64,000 nt of DNA from Oscillospiraceae bacterium NTUH-002-81. GTDB taxonomy: Bacteria > Bacillota > Clostridia > Lachnospirales > Lachnospiraceae. The notes beneath the pieces were generated by a model. That model was not told the origin of the DNA. It did no database searches and saw nothing but the letters and a program-made list of their open reading frames with translations. The stretch lies in contig CP136052.1 in NCBI GenBank assembly GCA_032620915.1, positions 2,472,001 through 2,536,000 on the forward strand, given 5' to 3'. The first letter of the stretch is position 1. Each line of letters begins with the position of its first letter. This document shows positions 1 to 9,118 of the stretch, in pieces. The translations under genes were made by a program, and so were the position numbers.

Positions 1-895
1 CCTCGATGACGCAGTACTCAAAGCTGGTGGGATGCAGGGCAAACTGTACGTTACAGCCGCCGGTGATGTTCAGCTCGCTGATGATATTCAGCGCCGCGCT
101 TCGCAGCATCTGGTGCTCCTTATCCCCCAGCGTCTGAGAAGGCGCCGTCACGATGCTGTCACCGGTATGTACGCCCACCGGATCCAGATTTTCCATATTA
201 CAAACGGTAATGCATGTGCCGTTGGCGTCCCGCATCACCTCATACTCGATTTCCTTCCAGCCCGCAATGCAGCGCTCCACCAGCACCTGGCCCACACGGC
301 TCAGCCGCAGGCCGTTGGCGAGAATCTCTTCCAGCTCCACCGGGTTGTTGGCGATACCGCCGCCGCTGCCGCCCAGCGTATAGGCCGGACGCAGCACCAC
401 CGGGTAACCGATCTTTGCCGCAAAGGCAGCGCCCTCTTCCACCGTATACACGATCTGGGACGGGGCACAGGGCTCTCCGATCTTTTCCATGGTTTCCTTG
501 AAAAGCTCCCGGTCCTCCGCCTTGCGGATCGTCTCCGGCGTGGTGCCGATGAGGGAAACGCCGTGGGCCTCCAGAAATCCCGACTCTGCCAGCTCCATGG
601 CCAGGTTCAGCGCCGCCTGGCCGCCCAGGGTGGGAAGCACGCTGTCCGGTTTTTCCTTTAAAATGATCTCTTCTAACACCTTCACCGTCAGCGGCTCGAT
701 GTAAACCATATCTGCAATGTCTTTGTCTGTCATGATGGTGGCCGGGTTGGAATTCACCAGCACCACACAAATGCCCTCTTCCTTCAGGGAACGGCAGGCC
801 TGGGTGCCCGCGTAGTCAAACTCCGCCGCCTGGCCGATGATGATCGGGCCTGATCCAATGACAAGTACCTTTTTGATGTTTTTATTTTTCGGCAT
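1..895 (-). CDS. carB: Carbamoyl-phosphate synthase large subunit, N-terminal part
   Basis: Only the first 298 or so codons lie in the window; the rest runs off the left edge. The reverse-strand reading starts [17 protein letters not shown] and contains the ATP-grasp stretches [20 protein letters not shown] and [12 protein letters not shown] typical of CarB. The subunit uses ammonia channelled from CarA, with bicarbonate and two ATP, to make carbamoyl phosphate for pyrimidine and arginine synthesis. Its ATG overlaps the last 14 bases of carA, so the two are translationally coupled. No frame break is visible in this part. Confidence 0.95.
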   Translation of the reverse strand, partial: MPKNKNIKKVLVIGSGPIIIGQAAEFDYAGTQACRSLKEEGICVVLVNSNPATIMTDKDIADMVYIEPLTVKVLEEIILKEKPDSVLPTLGGQAALNLAMELAESGFLEAHGVSLIGTTPETIRKAEDRELFKETMEKIGEPCAPSQIVYTVEEGAAFAAKIGYPVVLRPAYTLGGSGGGIANNPVELEEILANGLRLSRVGQVLVERCIAGWKEIEYEVMRDANGTCITVCNMENLDPVGVHTGDSIVTAPSQTLGDKEHQMLRSAALNIISELNITGGCNVQFALHPTSFEYCVIE

Positions 896-1967
896 CTGCG
901 CATCCTCCCATCATTTTCATAAACTCCTCAAACAAATACCCGGAATCGTGGGGGCCTGGGCTGGCCTCCGGATGATACTGCACGGTCATGATGTTCTTCT
1001 TATGATAACGAAGCCCCTCGGTGGTACCGTCGTTGACGTTCACAAACCCGATCTGTGCCACCTCCGGATCCACCGTGTCCATATCCACCACGTAGCCGTG
1101 GTTCTGGGAGGAAATGTACACCTTGCCGGTTTTCAGATCCTTCACCGGATGGTTGCCGCCCCGGTGACCGTACTTCATCTTATGGGTGTCCGCCCCGGTG
1201 GCCAGCGCCATGAGCTGATGGCCGAGACAGATGGCAAAAATCGGCACCTCCGATGCGTACAGCTTCTGGATTTCCGCAATGATGGACGTACACTCCTTCG
1301 GGTCTCCCGGGCCGTTGGAAAGCATGATGCCGTCGGGCGCATCCGCCAGAATCTCCTCCGCCGTCGTCAGCGCCGGGTAAACCGTCACCTGACAGCCCAG
1401 CTTGTTCAGGCTTTTCACAATATTTTTCTTCGTTCCAAAATCCATCAGCGCCACGTGGAAACCATCCCCCGGCACCGTGTATTTCTGCTGGCAGGTCACC
1501 TTCTCCACCACCTTTCCCGTGGTGTAGGCTTTCAGCTTCGGCAGCACCTGGGCAAGGTCAAAATCCGCATTGGTGGTGATCATGCCGTTCATGGTGCCCT
1601 TTTCCCGGAGGAGCTTCGTCAGCGCCCGGGTGTCGATGCCGCAGATGCCCGGAATATCGTATTCCTTCAGGAAATCCTGAATGCTCTCCTCGCTGCGGAA
1701 GTTGCTGGGCATTCTGGAAAGCTCCCGGACAATATATCCGTCCGGCCACGGTCTTTCGGACTCCATATCCTCCCGGCAAATCCCGTAGTTTCCGATCAGA
1801 GGATACGTCATCACCACTGCCTGTCCCGCATAGGAGGGATCCGTCAGTACCTCCAGATATCCGGTCATGGACGTGTTAAACACGATCTCGCTGATGACCT
1901 CCCGCGTGGAACCAATACTCGTTCCTTCAAAGACTGTCCCGTCTTCCAGAATAAGAAAAGCTTTCAT
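882..1967 (-). CDS. carA: Carbamoyl-phosphate synthase small (glutaminase) subunit
   Basis: A complete 361-residue CarA. The N-terminal CPSase small-chain domain starts [15 protein letters not shown]. The C-terminal class I glutamine amidotransferase has its nucleophile in [10 protein letters not shown] (Cys about 247) and the His/Glu pair in [13 protein letters not shown]. It hydrolyses glutamine and passes ammonia to CarB. It is the first gene of carAB, with a promoter about 160 bp upstream and a roughly 150-nt leader containing a hairpin. I do not see a PyrR-type binding loop in the leader. Confidence 0.97.
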   Translation of the reverse strand: MKAFLILEDGTVFEGTSIGSTREVISEIVFNTSMTGYLEVLTDPSYAGQAVVMTYPLIGNYGICREDMESERPWPDGYIVRELSRMPSNFRSEESIQDFLKEYDIPGICGIDTRALTKLLREKGTMNGMITTNADFDLAQVLPKLKAYTTGKVVEKVTCQQKYTVPGDGFHVALMDFGTKKNIVKSLNKLGCQVTVYPALTTAEEILADAPDGIMLSNGPGDPKECTSIIAEIQKLYASEVPIFAICLGHQLMALATGADTHKMKYGHRGGNHPVKDLKTGKVYISSQNHGYVVDMDTVDPEVAQIGFVNVNDGTTEGLRYHKKNIMTVQYHPEASPGPHDSGYLFEEFMKMMGGCADAEK

Positions 1968-1999
1968 GCAACCACCTTTGTCCTTTCATTGAAATATGT

Positions 2000-2028
2000 A
2001 ACCGCTGATGAGCAAGCTCATGCGGGTT
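2000..2028 (-). repeat. Short hairpin with GCAAGC core in the carA leader
   Basis: ATGAGC-AA-GCTCAT is a perfect 6-bp stem, extended by AACCGC/GCGGGTT with small bulges. The tip (GCTTGC on the other strand) matches the tip of the larger repeat elements described below. It lies about 35-65 bp upstream of the carA start codon. Confidence 0.5.
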
Positions 2029-2125
2029 CCGGCTTTTCAACCCTGTATCGTATATAAAAAAAGAGAATAACCATCCCGAAGTGAGTTATGCATATGTTAC
2101 GCATAAATATTCACCTTTGTTCAGA

Positions 2126-2155
2126 ATTATACTCTTTTATACACTGATATGTCAA
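2126..2155 (-). promoter_or_regulatory. Sigma-A-type promoter of carAB
   Basis: On the minus strand TTGACA (2150-2155) and TATAAT (2126-2131) are separated by 18 bp. Transcription would start near 2119 and give a leader of about 150 nt before carA. The leader holds an imperfect TTATGC/GCATAA stem, a T7 run and the hairpin at 2000-2028. Confidence 0.75.
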
Positions 2156-2273
2156 TTTAATTTGCATCATTATTCAATTTTCCTGTATTTTATTGCGTTG
2201 TCCCGAAAAGTTCCTAAATTGCTAAAAGTCTACCACAACTGCGCTTGCTTTGCAAGGACTAATTTTGTCAAAA

Positions 2274-2442
2274 CCAGTTCAGCGGTGATTTTCTTCAGGC
2301 GGATTTCGTGCTTGCACGAAAAGATGCCTGGGAAAGCACCGATTGAGCGCCATCTCATGAGCAAAAAGTAGCTGCGTCAGCAGCGGAAAGCATGACAATG
2401 CAATTTTGCGAATGGCGCGGCTGAGCTGGCGCGACTGAACTG
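2274..2442. repeat. Interspersed two-hairpin element, copy A
   Basis: The ends pair as CCAGTTCAG (from 2274) with CTGAGCTGG (2421-2429), and again with CTGAACTG (2435-2442). Hairpin 1 has nested stems CGGTG/CACCG, CAGGC/GCCTG and TTCGTGC-TT-GCACGAA. Hairpin 2 is bounded by GCGCCAT/ATGGCGC and GCAAAA/TTTTGC, with two inner stems, GCTGC-GTCA-GCAGC and GCAT-GACA-ATGC. It sits between the 3' end of the histidine kinase and the carAB promoter. No coding content is believable. The rest of the 1968-2474 gap holds only the carAB promoter and leader. Confidence 0.8.
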
Positions 2443-2474
2443 TCACCCCCAAAAACGGCAATGAGCCGGACAGC

Positions 2475-3942
2475 TTATTTGCTGTCCAGCTCAAACCAAA
2501 ATTCCACGCCATTATCCCAGTTTTTCACACCAAAAGGCTGATGCAGCGCATCCATGATGGCCTTTACAATGGAAAGACCGATGCCGCTGCCGCCGTACTC
2601 CCTGGTTCTGGCTTTGTCTACCTTATAGAATTTGTCCCAAATCCGGTCAATGTCCTCCTCCGGTATCTGTTTTCCGGTGTTGAAAACAGATACCCGCACT
2701 TTGGTGTCTTCTTTTCTCACCTTTACCTCAATGACCTTCTCAAAATCCACATGGTTCAGGGCATTGCTGAAATAGTTGGTAAACACTTCCTCGATATCAA
2801 ACTCGTCCGCCCATACATAGACCGGATCCATCTTGTCCATGCGGACAGTGACCCCCTTCTGCTCCGCTATGAGAACTGATGCGGAAAGAATGCTGTCGAT
2901 CAGGGCAATGATATCGAACCGCTCCATGACCACCTTCTGGTCACCGAATTCCAACTGGTTCAGCGTCAGCAGTTTCTTTACCATCCGGTTCATTTTCCCG
3001 GCCTCATCCATGATGACCTCGCAGTAAAATTCCCGGCTCTGAGCATCGTCGTTGACGCACTCCTGCAGCCCTTCTGCGTAGCCCTGGATGAGAGCAATGG
3101 GCGTTTTCAGTTCATGGGAAACGTTGGAAAGAAATTCCTTCCGCATCTCGTCGACCTTTGTTTTCTGCTCAATATCTCTCTGCAGCTCATTGTTGGCTGT
3201 CTTCAGTTCCGAGATCGCCTGCTCCAGCTTCTCCGCCATCTCGTTGATGTTATTGCCGAGAATGCCGATCTCATTCTTTTCTTTTCCCTCATACCGGGTC
3301 TCAAAATCCAGCTCTGACATTTTTTCTTGAAATGCCTGCCAGCTGCAGGATCGGCTCGGTGATCCGTTTGGAAATAAAGGAAATGATCACAATCCCCACC
3401 AGCACCACTGCCACACCGATATAGCCCAGAAACCGATTGGACACCGCCACACTCTCCCGGATGCTCTCGATGGGGCTTCGCAGGATAAAAATATCGCCGT
3501 TGTCCAGGCTGCCCCACAGCTCCAGATAGTCATTTTTCAGGAAAACGTCCCGCATCCGGCTCAATGTGTATCGATCCGAGGATTCCAGCGTCTCCCGATC
3601 CTTGGAACCGGAGCCGTAAATATTTTCCAGCAAACGGGTGCCCAGAATATTGCTTTCATTCACCGAAGAAATGACGGTGTGATAGCTCTGATCCAGCACG
3701 AGAATGGACATATTTCCCTTCGCCAGCGTATTTTGCAGTGTCACCTGAAAATCGTCCGTGTCCATGATATTCTCATTGCCCGCCGCATTCACCAGATCAT
3801 AGGCCGACACCAGCGCCTGTCGTTTTTTCTGCACGTAATATTTTCCAAATAAAATGTTGTTGGCCAGCCAGCAGGAAAAAATCAGCCCAGCCATGAGGGC
3901 GATAAACAAAAGCGCCAGCTGTTTTTTGATGGAATGCTTCAT
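2475..3942 (-). CDS. Membrane sensor histidine kinase, frame-broken
   Basis: Two overlapping readings make one HK of about 488 aa. The first (3942 down to 3301) has transmembrane segments at residues 9-30 and 171-191 around a sensory domain, then the start of HAMP. The second (3320 down to 2475) completes HAMP and carries the H-box [14 protein letters not shown] (His 69 of that part), the N-box [10 protein letters not shown] and the G-box [10 protein letters not shown]. The break is at a T6 run (3322-3327; A6 in the coding strand). Removing one base joins AGISRK to [12 protein letters not shown] in a normal HAMP. ATG overlaps the response-regulator stop as ATGA, so the pair is an operon. The break is probably a base-calling error. 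Confidence 0.88.
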
Positions 3943-4620
3943 TCTCCCACCTCAAACTTGTAGCCCATGCCCCAGATCGTCCGGATGTACTCTCCCTTGT
4001 CGCCCAGCTTGCTGCGCAGCTTTTTCACATGGGTATCGATGGTGCGGGCGTCGCCGAAATAGTCGTAGTTCCACACGTTGTTCAGGATTTTTTTCCCGGG
4101 AAAGGGCGATGCCCTGATTCTCCATAAAATAACTGAGCAGTTCAAATTCCTTATAGCTCAGTTCGATCTGCCGACCGTCCACCGTCACCCGGTGCGCCGT
4201 CTTGTCCACCTGTATCCCGCCGGCGCTCATCATCTCATCTTCCACCTTGCCGCCGCTGCGCCGCAGGATCGCCTCCACCCGAGCCACCAGGATCTTCGGG
4301 CTGAAGGGCTTGGAAATGTACTCATCCACGCCCAGGCTGAACCCGTTGAGCTCATCCCGCTCCTCGCCCTTGGCCGTCAGCATAATGATGGGCACCTGGG
4401 AATACTCCCGGATCTCCTTCACCACCTGCCAGCCGTCCATCCGGGGCATCATCACGTCCAGAATGATCAGATCCACATCCTTTTCTTCAAAAAACACGTC
4501 CACCGCTTCCACGCCGTCCCCGGCCTCCAGCACCGTATAGCCCTTTTTCACAAGGAAATCCTTCACCAGCTTGCGCATACGGCTCTCATCATCCACAACA
4601 AGAATCTTACACGTATCCAT
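3939..4620 (-). CDS. OmpR/PhoB-family response regulator, frame-broken
   Basis: The receiver domain has its acidic pocket at Asp 10/11, the phosphoacceptor at Asp 55 ([13 protein letters not shown]) and Lys 104 (SKPFSP). It is followed by a winged-helix DNA-binding domain. The winged helix is split: the upstream frame drifts after GIALSREK, while the correct continuation [18 protein letters not shown] lies in the next frame (4145 down to 3939). The cause is a T7 run at 4088-4094; one base less restores a 226-aa protein. It starts with a good RBS (GGGAGGAACG) and overlaps the HK by 4 nt. Target genes are unknown. Confidence 0.9.
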
Positions 4621-4791
4621 CTATCGTTCCTCCCTGTTCTTTTCTGCATGTACCATCACAATTCACACTTTCCGTGCCTGATGCAGCTTTGCAGCTATCA
4701 TGATTCCATTCAACTCTCGTCATATGCTTTTATATTAACATAATTTCGTTTCTGTGAGACCACTATACCAGATAAATATGTTAAAATTGTG

Positions 4792-4956
4792 TTTTCCAGT
4801 TCAATTATGCATGTGAGAGACGGATTTCGGGCTTGCACGAAAAGCCGGCTCACTGCATGCATAAGTTGAGCGCCATCTCATGAGCAAAAAGCAGCTGCGA
4901 TAGCAGCGAAAAGCACGGCAGTGCGGTTTTGCGAATGGCGCGGTTGAACTGGAAAA
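4792..4956. repeat. Interspersed two-hairpin element, copy B
   Basis: 165 bp with perfect 13-bp terminal inverted repeats: TTTTCCAGTTCAA (4792-4804) and TTGAACTGGAAAA (4944-4956). Hairpin 1 has a long stem, TTATGCATG-TGAG against CTCA-CTGCATGCATAA, with apical TTCGgGC-TT-GCACGAA. Hairpin 2 has GCGCCAT/ATGGCGC, GCAAAA/TTTTGC, GCTGC-GATA-GCAGC and GCAC-GGCA-GTGC. The last stem differs from copy A on both sides and pairing is kept. It ends 3 bp before the -35 box of the PfkB kinase promoter. The remainder of the 4621-5022 gap is the promoter region of the response regulator, with nothing else seen. Confidence 0.85.
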
Positions 4957-4959
4957 TAA

Positions 4960-4988
4960 TTGACAAATAAGAACGCTTTGTTTATGCT
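4960..4988 (+). promoter_or_regulatory. Promoter of the PfkB-family kinase
   Basis: TTGACA (4960-4965), 17-bp spacer, TATGCT (4983-4988). Predicted transcription start near 4995, about 28 nt before the chosen start codon. Repeat copy B ends directly upstream. Confidence 0.8.
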
Positions 4989-5022
4989 TAAAATAAGTTT
5001 TTAAATGAGAGGAATACCAAAG

Positions 5023-6147
5023 ATGGCAGGTTTGGATGTTATATGTATAGGTGCGATCAACTATGACTACATGTTTCACTGCAGCGAGGAAGACCTGATT
5101 CAAAAGGACGACAATGTGGGCAGCGAGCATTTGAGCAATCCGATCAGTGACGTGGAGAACGATATCACGGAGCTAGTCATGAAAAATAAACAGTACACGA
5201 CGCAGATCGGCGGCTCTGCTTTCATCACCCTGAAGGTGGCAAAGCACATTTTCCCGGATTTCCGCACGGCTTACGTGGGCGTCTGCGGCACCCCCACCCG
5301 GTTTGATCTGCAGTACGGCAAGACAAATCAGCTGACGGAGGAGCTGGCGCATCTGGACGACCGCCAGTGGCTGTTTACCACACAGGACCGGTTCGATGAC
5401 CCGTACGACAAGGCCATCGCCAAGTCCATTGTCCGGCTGTACAACCACACCCGCAACTGCATCAAGATCGCCCCCTGTGCCAACAATACCCTGCTGGATC
5501 GGATCCAGGAGCAGGAGGAGACCACTGGCCTTTCCTTCTCCGGCTATCTGTCCCAGACCCGGTGGATCCATCTGTCCTCCCTGTCAGATTTCGACCAGTT
5601 CGAGGCCATCATGCAGTATGTCATCGAGGCCAAGGCCATCAACCCGGCGCTCCGGGTCAGCATCGACCCGGGCTTCGAATATACGTCCCTGCACAGGGAT
5701 CGGCTGCGCCCGCTGCTCTCCCATGCGGATTACGTTTTCCTGAACAATTCGGAGAAAAAGAATCTGGGCGGCAATGAAAAGGATCTGCGGACGTTATACC
5801 GGAATCTGTGTGCGTATTTTGCCGACGCTGCACCGGACTGCACCCTGATCGTGAAGCACGATGACCGGCACGAGCTCATCACCTTCCAGGACGGCCACTG
5901 CCGCATCCGCACCACCCGGCACAAGAAACTGTACCATTACCAGCTGAACAACGACACCGGCGCCGGAGATTCCTTCGCAGGCGGCTTCATCAGCGGCATG
6001 CTCTGCGACCGGCTGAACAGCGATATCTCCCTGCCCATCCAGATGGGCGTCCTCGCCGCCAAGGGCCGGATGCTCAGTTTTGACTACGAAAATCCGTATA
6101 TCAATATTCAGAAATTCACGCAGGAATTTTTAGAGCATTTACGATAA
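5023..6147 (+). CDS. PfkB-family carbohydrate/nucleoside kinase
   Basis: A ribokinase-fold kinase of 374 aa. The ATP/anion-hole signature DTGAGDSFAGGF lies near residues 311-322 and an N-terminal IGG glycine motif (TQIGGSAF) near residue 63. The family phosphorylates sugars or nucleosides at a hydroxyl; the substrate cannot be told from sequence. The ATG at 5023 is preferred over 5005 because AGAGGA lies 9-10 nt upstream and the upstream ATG would leave almost no leader. It is monocistronic between its own promoter and a strong terminator. It is longer than a typical ribokinase (about 310 aa), with extra N-terminal sequence rich in acidic residues. Confidence 0.85.
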   Translation: MAGLDVICIGAINYDYMFHCSEEDLIQKDDNVGSEHLSNPISDVENDITELVMKNKQYTTQIGGSAFITLKVAKHIFPDFRTAYVGVCGTPTRFDLQYGKTNQLTEELAHLDDRQWLFTTQDRFDDPYDKAIAKSIVRLYNHTRNCIKIAPCANNTLLDRIQEQEETTGLSFSGYLSQTRWIHLSSLSDFDQFEAIMQYVIEAKAINPALRVSIDPGFEYTSLHRDRLRPLLSHADYVFLNNSEKKNLGGNEKDLRTLYRNLCAYFADAAPDCTLIVKHDDRHELITFQDGHCRIRTTRHKKLYHYQLNNDTGAGDSFAGGFISGMLCDRLNSDISLPIQMGVLAAKGRMLSFDYENPYINIQKFTQEFLEHLR

Positions 6148-6151
6148 TCAT

Positions 6152-6212
6152 AAAGAGACTTCACAGACTTGGGAAACATCCTCTCTCCCGATTCTGCGAA
6201 GTCTCTTTTTCT
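6152..6212 (+). terminator. Intrinsic terminator after the PfkB kinase
   Basis: AAAGAGACTTC pairs with GAAGTCTCTTT, followed by a T-rich tail. The mirror A-rich flank could also serve the converging ferredoxin gene. Confidence 0.85.
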
Positions 6213-6244
6213 TCTATCTGATGCCTTTTTCGGTTCCAGCTATC

Positions 6245-7066
6245 TTATTCTGACAGAATCTGTCCCTCGGCAGACACGACAGCCACATGCCAGGGCAGGA
6301 ATTTTCCGCTGGCCTTGATGGCATTCTTTGCCGCCATTTCCAACCCGCCGCAGCAGGGCACTTCCATCCGCACGATGGTGACGCTGCGGATATCGTTTGC
6401 TTTGATGATGGCCGTCAGCTTCTCGGTATAATCTCCTTCGTCCAGCTTCGGGCATCCGATGAGGGTGATCCGACCCCGGATGAATTTCTGATGGAAGTTT
6501 GCATAAGCGAAAGCCGTACAATCCGCCGCGATGAGAAGGTCTGCCCCCTGGAAATAAGGCGCTGTCAGCGGCACCAGCTTGATCTGGATGGGCCACTGAG
6601 AAAGTTCGCCGCCGTCCATGTTCCAGCCACCGTTTCCAGCAGCACTGCCCGGGCCGCCTGCCACAGAACCTGCACTGTCAGCCGCCATACTACTTCCGGG
6701 CACAGAACCTGCCACGCTATTTGCTGTAGCAGTGTGCCGGGGATGCAGCATCCGGGACGCAGCACCGGGGCATCCCCCTGCCGTGGGTGTCACCCGTTTA
6801 TTTTTCAGGCGCTCTTTGATCTCTTCCAGCATATTCTGGCGATTTTTTACCGCTTCCTCATCGAAATCCGCCGCTTCCCGCTGCTCAATGGTGATGGCAC
6901 CGGTGGGACAGGCCGGCAGGCAGTTGCCCAGACCGTCGCAGTAATCCTCTTTCAGAAGCACCGCCTTGCCATTGATCATGCCGATGGCCCCCTCGTGGCA
7001 GGCTGAAGCACAGGCGCCGCATCCATTACATTTATCCGCATCAATTTTTACAATATTTCTAACCAT
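6245..7066 (-). CDS. Double 4Fe-4S ferredoxin-domain protein
   Basis: The N-terminus has two 4Fe-4S sites: CNGCGACASAC (CxxCxxCxxxC) and CDGLGNCLPACP. A low-complexity Ala/Gly/Ser linker of about 35 residues follows. The C-terminal domain carries further cysteines (IGCPKLD, PCCGGLE) and could hold another metal or redox site. Likely a cytoplasmic electron carrier or redox sensor of anaerobes. Start 7066 (MVRNIVKIDADK) is chosen for the AGGAGGAAG ribosome binding site; an in-frame ATG at 7087 lacks one. It is divergent from the Crp/Fnr regulator, which may control it. Confidence 0.8.
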   Translation of the reverse strand: MVRNIVKIDADKCNGCGACASACHEGAIGMINGKAVLLKEDYCDGLGNCLPACPTGAITIEQREAADFDEEAVKNRQNMLEEIKERLKNKRVTPTAGGCPGAASRMLHPRHTATANSVAGSVPGSSMAADSAGSVAGGPGSAAGNGGWNMDGGELSQWPIQIKLVPLTAPYFQGADLLIAADCTAFAYANFHQKFIRGRITLIGCPKLDEGDYTEKLTAIIKANDIRSVTIVRMEVPCCGGLEMAAKNAIKASGKFLPWHVAVVSAEGQILSE

Positions 7067-7161
7067 AAAACTTCCTCCTCGTTTCATATTTTTTCATCAC
7101 AGTTCACCCGTATGCAATCCAACAAATGGTGCCCGTGAACTGCGTTTTGTCATGTATTCCC

Positions 7162-7190
7162 TTGACTTACAGGACAGATCATAATACAAT
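7162..7190 (+). promoter_or_regulatory. Promoter of the Crp/Fnr-family gene
   Basis: TTGACT (7162-7167), 17-bp spacer, TACAAT (7185-7190), about 44 bp before the ATG. It lies in the divergent region shared with the ferredoxin gene. Confidence 0.7.
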
Positions 7191-7233
7191 ACAGGAAATT
7201 AATCCGTTGTATTTCCAACAAAGGAGATTTTTT

Positions 7234-7935
7234 ATGAAAAAAGAACTACTCACGCCGGAGGACATCCGGCTGCTCTCCCACAATCCGCTGCTGCGCGGTT
7301 TTTCTGAAAATGATTGCAAGAAACTGCTGACGGCCCTTCGCGCAGCCGTCCGCTCCTATCCGAAAAATACCGAGATCCTGTCCGCCGGTTCTCCCGCCAC
7401 CCAGATCGGCATTGTGCTGGAGGGCAGCGCCCAGGTCATTTCCTCCGATGTATTCGGCAACCAGACGATCTTCGGCATGATCGAGCCGCCGGATCTGTTT
7501 GCGGAGGCGTTCTGCTGCGCGGGCTCGCCGGCCATCCCGGTGAGCGTGCTGGCCGTCCGCCCCACCCGGGTACTGTTTCTGACCTATCCCGGCACCCCGA
7601 CACCGAACCAGAGCCCCGCAGATGCTTCCCTGCATATGAAACTGATGGAAAATATGGTGCGTGTCCTGGCCTCCAAAAATCTCATGCTGAACGAAAAGCT
7701 CCGTTGCCTGTCCCGGCGCTCCACACGAGAAAAACTGCTGGCCTATCTGTCCTCCCGGGCCAGAGCTGCCAGCAGCCTTACTTTTTCCATTCCCTTTAAC
7801 CGGCAGGAGCTGGCCGATTATCTCTGCGTGGATCGCAGCGCCATGTCCGCCGAATTGTCCCGCCTCCGCCAGGAAGGTATCCTCGATTTCGACCGCAGCC
7901 AGTTTCGCCTGCATGCGGACTGGACGGAGGAATAG
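7234..7935 (+). CDS. Crp/Fnr-family transcriptional regulator
   Basis: 233 aa. An N-terminal cyclic-nucleotide-binding-like beta-roll (about 20-125; ILSAGSPATQIGIVLEGSAQ) is followed by the dimer helix and a C-terminal Crp-type helix-turn-helix (about 165-225; NRQELADYLCVDRSAMSAEL). The four-cysteine Fe-S motif of Fnr is not present, so the signal is unknown. ATG 7234 has AAAGGAG upstream; the longer reading back to 7126 crosses the promoter and is rejected. The divergent ferredoxin gene is the obvious candidate target. Confidence 0.9.
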   Translation: MKKELLTPEDIRLLSHNPLLRGFSENDCKKLLTALRAAVRSYPKNTEILSAGSPATQIGIVLEGSAQVISSDVFGNQTIFGMIEPPDLFAEAFCCAGSPAIPVSVLAVRPTRVLFLTYPGTPTPNQSPADASLHMKLMENMVRVLASKNLMLNEKLRCLSRRSTREKLLAYLSSRARAASSLTFSIPFNRQELADYLCVDRSAMSAELSRLRQEGILDFDRSQFRLHADWTEE

Positions 7936-7937
7936 GT

Positions 7938-8510
7938 TTATAGCAAATATCTGTTTACTTTTTTCTTATATTCCCGGTAATCGTCTCCAAATGCCGCATC
8001 CAGAAATGGTTCTTCCACCCTTACGATCTGCAGGTGAAACATGAACATCGCAGCAGCAGAAAACACCAAGAGAATCCCGTGAAAAAACATCAGCAGGATC
8101 CCAATATACACCATATCAAAACCAAGAAAGGCCGGATTCCTACTCAGCTGATAAATCCCGTCTGTAACAAGCGCCGTCTGCTCTGTTTCTGAGACGCCGG
8201 CGCGCCAGCTGTCTTTCATTGTCCGGACCGAAATCACAAACACCACATCTCCCAAAAGCGCCAGCACGATCCCCAAGTATCTGACCCATCCAGGCAGCCC
8301 GCTTATATTCCGGTAAATACTCATCAGCTCAACCAGCGGAACCAACAGCGTTGTCACTTTCATCGTCAGTTCGATGGTTCTGGCCTCTCCCGTCTTTCCT
8401 TTTCCCATTTGATCTGTCTGTATTCCTTTTCGCCGCTGGGCAAGCATTTTACTGAAATAACAGCCATAAAAGATAGCTAAAATCATCACTGCGGTTAATT
8501 GAACTGCCAT
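7938..8510 (-). CDS. Isoprenylcysteine/phospholipid methyltransferase-like membrane protein
   Basis: 190 aa with several hydrophobic segments. The C-terminal block (GIYQLSRNPAFLGF, then VEEPFLDAAFGDDYREYKKKV) is characteristic of the ICMT/PEMT SAM-dependent membrane methyltransferase family. Substrate unknown. Start 8510 follows GAAGGAGGGGCG; an upstream ATG at 8543 lies on the other side of this site. It ends 3 nt from the converging Crp gene. Confidence 0.8.
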   Translation of the reverse strand: MAVQLTAVMILAIFYGCYFSKMLAQRRKGIQTDQMGKGKTGEARTIELTMKVTTLLVPLVELMSIYRNISGLPGWVRYLGIVLALLGDVVFVISVRTMKDSWRAGVSETEQTALVTDGIYQLSRNPAFLGFDMVYIGILLMFFHGILLVFSAAAMFMFHLQIVRVEEPFLDAAFGDDYREYKKKVNRYLL

Positions 8511-8582
8511 TTGCGCCCCTCCTTCTCCAAGAGCAGATACCACTCACAAAATTTCATTTTCACAACTGGAAGTTATTTACTT

Positions 8583-8897
8583 CTACCTTTTCGGTTTCGG
8601 AACCGGCAGTTCATCATACATTGCATGAAACAAGCCTGTCAAAAATTCCTTATTATCAACTTCATTTACCAGCAACATCTCTTTTGCTCCCTCATAGGGT
8701 AATTCATACGGAGCTGTCGGCATATAACTAATTGCTGATTTTACTGGTTTAACAAGTAATCTATCATCATAGATACCGCCTACAATCTTGCCGCGATAAT
8801 AAATAATAAATTCTCCCATCATAGCTCGATAAGTAATTTCTTCTAACTCAGATAGCTGTCCTAAAATAAACTCTAAGTATTCCTTGCTTGATGCCAT
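8583..8897 (-). CDS. TfoX/Sxy N-terminal-domain protein
   Basis: 104 aa matching the TfoX N-terminal domain alone (EEITYRAMMGEFIIYYRGK, then GGIYDDRLLVKP). In gammaproteobacteria full-length TfoX promotes competence; stand-alone N-domain proteins in Firmicutes have no settled role. More AT-rich than the genes to its left, and it begins the accessory patch that runs to about 13.35 kb. Confidence 0.8.
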   Translation of the reverse strand: MASSKEYLEFILGQLSELEEITYRAMMGEFIIYYRGKIVGGIYDDRLLVKPVKSAISYMPTAPYELPYEGAKEMLLVNEVDNKEFLTGLFHAMYDELPVPKPKR

Positions 8898-8949
8898 GTT
8901 TCCACCTCAAATCCTAATTTATTCTATGCTTTCTCACTCTCATCTTCTT

Positions 8950-9088
8950 GCCATTCGGACAAGAAGCATCCCTCGCTCACAGAGCTCGGTCAATTCCGAT
9001 TTGTTCCATTCATTTCAAACCCATCATCCTGCCCTTCGGACAGGAAGTATCCCTCGCTCACAGAACTCGGTCAATCCCGATTTTCCAG
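8950..9088. repeat. Two direct repeats with an 81-bp period
   Basis: About 57 bp starting at 8950 (GCCATTCGGACAAGAAG...) recurs from 9031 (GCCCTTCGGACAGGAAG...) with few changes. The shared block is followed by TCCCTCGCTCACAG and CTCGGTCAAT. It fills the gap between the TfoX-like and Fic genes. No start signals support the short readings that cross it. Confidence 0.75.
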
Positions 9089-9118
9089 TTCTGTAAAATA
9101 GAATATTCTTTACACTCT

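Noticed and set aside
4801..5130. Similar predicted peptides (…APFAKPHxR…) from repeat copies A, B and C on the minus strand
   Set aside because: The similarity follows from the DNA repeat itself; there are no ribosome binding sites, lengths and starts differ, and base changes preserve stems rather than codons.
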